A stretch of DNA of 64,000 nt. Source: Lepidurus packardi (lineage: Eukaryota > Arthropoda > Branchiopoda > Notostraca > Triopsidae). A model generated the notes under the pieces. That model worked only from the letters and a program-made list of their open reading frames with translations, had not been told where the DNA came from and did not search any database. Location: contig JAKZAN010000123.1 in assembly GCA_023053545.1 (NCBI GenBank), positions 1 to 64,000 of the forward strand. The letters are read 5' to 3'. Each line of letters begins with the position of its first letter. Position 1 is the stretch's first letter. Below are positions 61,344 through 64,000 of this stretch, piece by piece. Both the position numbers and the translations under genes were made by a program.

Positions 61344-63213
61344 ATGAAGAGCACTTCTGCCCTCAAAAAGTCACAACACCTATAAGCCACTTCCCCCTCC
61401 AGGCCCAGGCCTCGCATCTCCGAATCCCCTATCTTTAACCCCCAACCCAATACCCTCTCTCCTCAGCCAGGATAATCATCCCTTTGCGCAGGCCCCGTCC
61501 TTCGGAGACACCGTTCGATGCTGACCCTCGCTGGCAGTCAGACTCGAAAATCTCCTCAAGTCCCCTATGCCTTTGACATCAAAGCAAGAGTTGCTGAATA
61601 TGCCGAAAGACACGAGGAAATTAATCAGAGACTCTTGATGAACAGATCACAAACCCAGGGGCACCCTCCATACAAAACACCCAACCAAACTTTTTTCGGC
61701 AACAGATTGGCCTCTCCTGACAATAAGATTTCGAGTGGGACACAGCATCATGGAACGACCCTATCCAGTCGTCTCTAACAAGTAGGCCTCAAATTTCAGT
61801 ATGACTGGGAGCCTACCGAGCAGTTTTTCTCAGCGGTCTGCTTATACGCCTCTAGCTCAGTCTTTACCCTCCGAAGTATCTAACTCAATAATGAATAGTA
61901 AACCTTTATATAATGTGGCCGGTCCCCTTCCTCCTTCTTCAAAACGTCAAACCTCGCGCCTCAGAACCCGTTATTTGAAAACGAATGCAAGGAGTAGGAA
62001 TGCGACTCGAACTCTCCTGAAAAGTCTCTCAGAATGGAATCTCGCAGGACCCGCCAAATCCCCACCCGTCGCTCGATATTAACAAGGACGTGGAAAATTG
62101 TACAGTCCTTCTCCAGTAGCTCCGACGCCCGCTAAACTAAACTTCGCACCCAATGAGGATGCCTTCAAAAAGCCAGGCTCCCTGAAGGAGACCATTTCTA
62201 CATGATTATACGAACAGCTCTAAGCAGAGTTCCGTGCGCAGCCAATAGACCAAATATGGCTTCCAGCTGTCAGACTTTAAGATCGGCAAGGAATTGGGTA
62301 ATGGCAAATTTGGGAGCGTGTTTCTAGTCCAGTAAATTCTAGCCAGTTGACACCACACTCTTCTACTGACCCTTTGCATAAGTATAGACACAAACTCACC
62401 GGGTTCCTCTGTGCCATGAAACGCATCCCCAAGTCCGCAATCCGCGAAGAGCACATCATGAACCAGATGATTCGAGAGATCAAGATTCAGTCTGCCCTGG
62501 ATCATCCAAACATCGTCAAACTCTACGGGTTCTTCCATGACCAGGAGAATATCTACTTGCTGCTGGAGCTAGGTTCGGGAGGACAGCTTTACCACATCAT
62601 CAAGCGTAAGGTCAGGCTCGCTGAACGTTCTGTGGCTTACGCAATAAAACAGGTTTGTGAAGCGATCAGGTATATGCATTTCTTCAAGATCATCCACCGA
62701 GACTTGAAACCCTAAAATATCGTGCTAGCGAGTGTAAGATTCTTATCATTTAAATTGACTTCCTAAAAATCAAAGGGTGCTGTGAAATTGTGTGACTTCG
62801 GATGGGCAGTAATTCGAGGTTCGGAGTTGCGGAGTACGTTCTGCGGTACTCCTCTATACGTGTCTCCGGAGATCCTGAAGGGCCATCAGTACGACGAAAA
62901 GATCGATCTTTGGGGCATTGGAGTGCTAACCTATGAACTATTGGTAGGCAACATTCCATTCGACATCAACTGTGAGGAAGAACTCATCAAAATCGTAAAG
63001 AAGCATTATCGATGGGAATTTATGATGGTGATATGATAGATCAGAGAAGACGTGATTTTCCCTGCAGAACTACCGATTTCGGGAATCGCGAAGGACTTCG
63101 TACTGCGGATCCTGAAAAAGAATCCGGAGGACAGGATAAAGATCGACCAGCTGATGAAGCACGAGTTTCTAAGCAACGCCCCAGAACTTGCACCTTAATT
63201 GGAAGAAGTCTGA
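61344..63213 (+). CDS. Aurora-like Ser/Thr protein kinase
   Basis: The kinase domain is certain: exons ...-62331, 62388-62733, 62776-62994, 63040-63213 with introns of 56, 42 and 45 nt. Motifs: GNGKFGSV (glycine loop), CAMKRI (catalytic Lys), HRDLKPEN, DFGW, and activation loop RSTFCGTPLYVSPE; the DFGW and RSTFCGT pair point to Aurora. The Glu of HRDLKPEN is TAA (62713-62715). The C-lobe ends KNPEDRIKIDQLMKHEFLS. The N-terminal region (61344-62204, Ser/Pro-rich and disordered) needs at least two more introns, for example 61782-61833 and about 62100-62187; those junctions are my best fit only. Aurora kinases control mitotic spindles and cilium disassembly. Confidence 0.85.
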
Positions 63214-63335
63214 TTAGCCATCTCAATCTCCCCAATTCAACTAAGACAATTTTCCTACCTTACTTTTTAAACATTGATCGAGAGTAATAAAGATAAAGGT
63301 CTAGACGTGTATACAAGATTCCAAAGCAGTATAGC

Positions 63336-64000
63336 TCACAGTAGGAGGCATGAAGAAAGGCACGCCAGCACTCCGAATAGATAGAACACAGTTGTTTCTA
63401 CACGAATTAACAAAGAGCGGGATATACTATTGGATGGGTGTTTACTTCGAATGCGCTAGTCGTAGAATTGTCCTTTGAAGATTTAGAAGTACTCGGGATA
63501 ACCCATGAAGTTACCATAGATGTGGATCACGACCGATGAGATCAGGGCGCGACGCCGCACGAAAATATGGGAACAGTACAGACCAAAGAACCAGTTGTAG
63601 GCACATTGGATAAGCACTGTTTATAAGGCCATTTTGTGGCCGAACCTACCCACGAATCTGGAGTAGTTGTAGAGATGGCCTGAAATGATAAGGGTATGAT
63701 ATTTACTGAGAGAGAAGAGGGTGCCACTGAAGAAGGTGAAGAATATATCGTGCTCGAAGGAGCTGTTAATGAGTCTGTTCATGAGCCCACGGTATAGCCA
63801 CTCTAAAAACAACGGAGTCTACCAGAATTGTAGGAAATGATGGAACGACGTCAAAAGGAGGGTAATAAGTAGAACAGCCTAAGGGTAGAGTGATTACGAT
63901 GAAGAGTTTCCGAAAAAGATTCCACTGAAAATGAGGTTTGTAGAAGCTCAGCAGCTTCTTCTTGATCCTGCCGTTGTACAGCTCCTGGTGTAGTCCGCCC
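63336..64000 (-). CDS. Rce1-like CAAX prenyl endopeptidase, N-terminus outside window
   Basis: Exon 64000-63898 (continues beyond the window), a 19-nt intron 63897-63879, then exon 63878-63336 to TGA. Several membrane helices are visible (AVLLITLLLTSFHHFL and others). The C-terminal block ALISSVVIHIYGNFMGYPEYF matches Rce1 'ALI..V.CHSFCNHMGFP', with the third catalytic His motif (HxxxN) intact. The first motif reads PLFLEWLYRG where Rce1 has PLTEELVFR, and the second reads FSLSKYH where Rce1 has FGVAHFH, so two catalytic positions appear changed. Rce1 removes the last three residues of prenylated CAAX proteins in the ER. A final hydrophobic segment ends the protein. Confidence 0.72.

Noticed and set aside
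61782..61799. An 18-nt intron in the kinase N-terminal region
   Set aside because: It does not move the reading frame to the coding-like downstream frame; a 52-nt intron ending at 61833 does.
181..64000. Reading TAA/TAG as glutamine (Tetrahymena and Paramecium code)
   Set aside because: At fixed positions in the kinase, dynein and CH domains the aligned residue is Glu, never a conserved Gln.
1..64000. tRNA, rRNA, CRISPR arrays, insertion sequences
   Set aside because: No T-arm-like motif in a cloverleaf context, no rRNA-like block, no regularly spaced repeats and no transposase domain were seen by eye; a tRNAscan-SE/Infernal run would be decisive.

Overview
This window is the end of a ciliate macronuclear chromosome. 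It opens with 28 uninterrupted copies of the C4A2 telomere repeat and then carries about 33 tightly packed protein genes to position 64000, where there is no telomere, so the chromosome continues. Spacers are often under 150 bp. Introns are GT-AG and mostly 28-56 nt. TGA is the only stop codon; TAA and TAG occur inside nearly every long gene. At invariant positions of well-known families these codons stand for glutamate, not glutamine: the E of HRDLKPEN in an Aurora-type kinase, the residue after the first dynein P-loop, and several other dynein positions. That is the peritrich nuclear code (translation table 30), so the organism is most likely a peritrich (Vorticella, Epistylis or Carchesium group). 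This is an inference from code plus telomere; no rRNA is present to confirm it.

Layout. 0.2-6.6 kb: a subtelomeric unknown gene, ribosomal protein eS17, a small zinc-ribbon protein, a TBC1D22-like Rab-GAP, an acylated MORN-repeat protein and an RRM protein. 6.6-13.7 kb: an importin-7/8-like karyopherin, the GARP subunit VPS54 and an unknown gene. 14-17 kb: a RING protein, an E2 and a ubiquitin protease side by side. 17.4-28.2 kb: a CH-domain axonemal protein, an acidic unknown protein, RNA polymerase III subunit RPC4, a Rab GTPase, CAND1 and a disordered unknown protein. 28.6-41.4 kb: one 12.7-kb axonemal dynein heavy chain gene (DNAH6 type). 41.5-48.5 kb: an MFS transporter, a bacterial-type D-Ala-D-Ala carboxypeptidase (S11) and two coiled-coil or disordered proteins. 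49.2-58 kb: an HTH protein, a GTPBP1/2-like GTPase, a membrane-anchored coiled-coil protein, an unknown gene very rich in TAR codons, ISCA1 and a RAP-domain protein. 58.9-64 kb: histone H2B and a neighbouring gene, both with broken reading frames, an Aurora-like kinase and an incomplete Rce1-like CAAX protease.

The genes are mostly unlinked housekeeping functions, as expected for a eukaryote. Two loose themes are ubiquitin handling (RING, E2, USP within 2.9 kb, plus CAND1) and cilia/trafficking (dynein, CH-domain protein, Rab, TBC, VPS54). I found no rRNA, tRNA, CRISPR array or complete transposon. I see no clearly undescribed system. The most useful points to follow up are the code reassignment, a cluster of frame-breaking insertions at 59.1-60.5 kb, the S11 enzyme, the Rce1 homologue with altered catalytic motifs, and a hairpin inside an unusually long intron.
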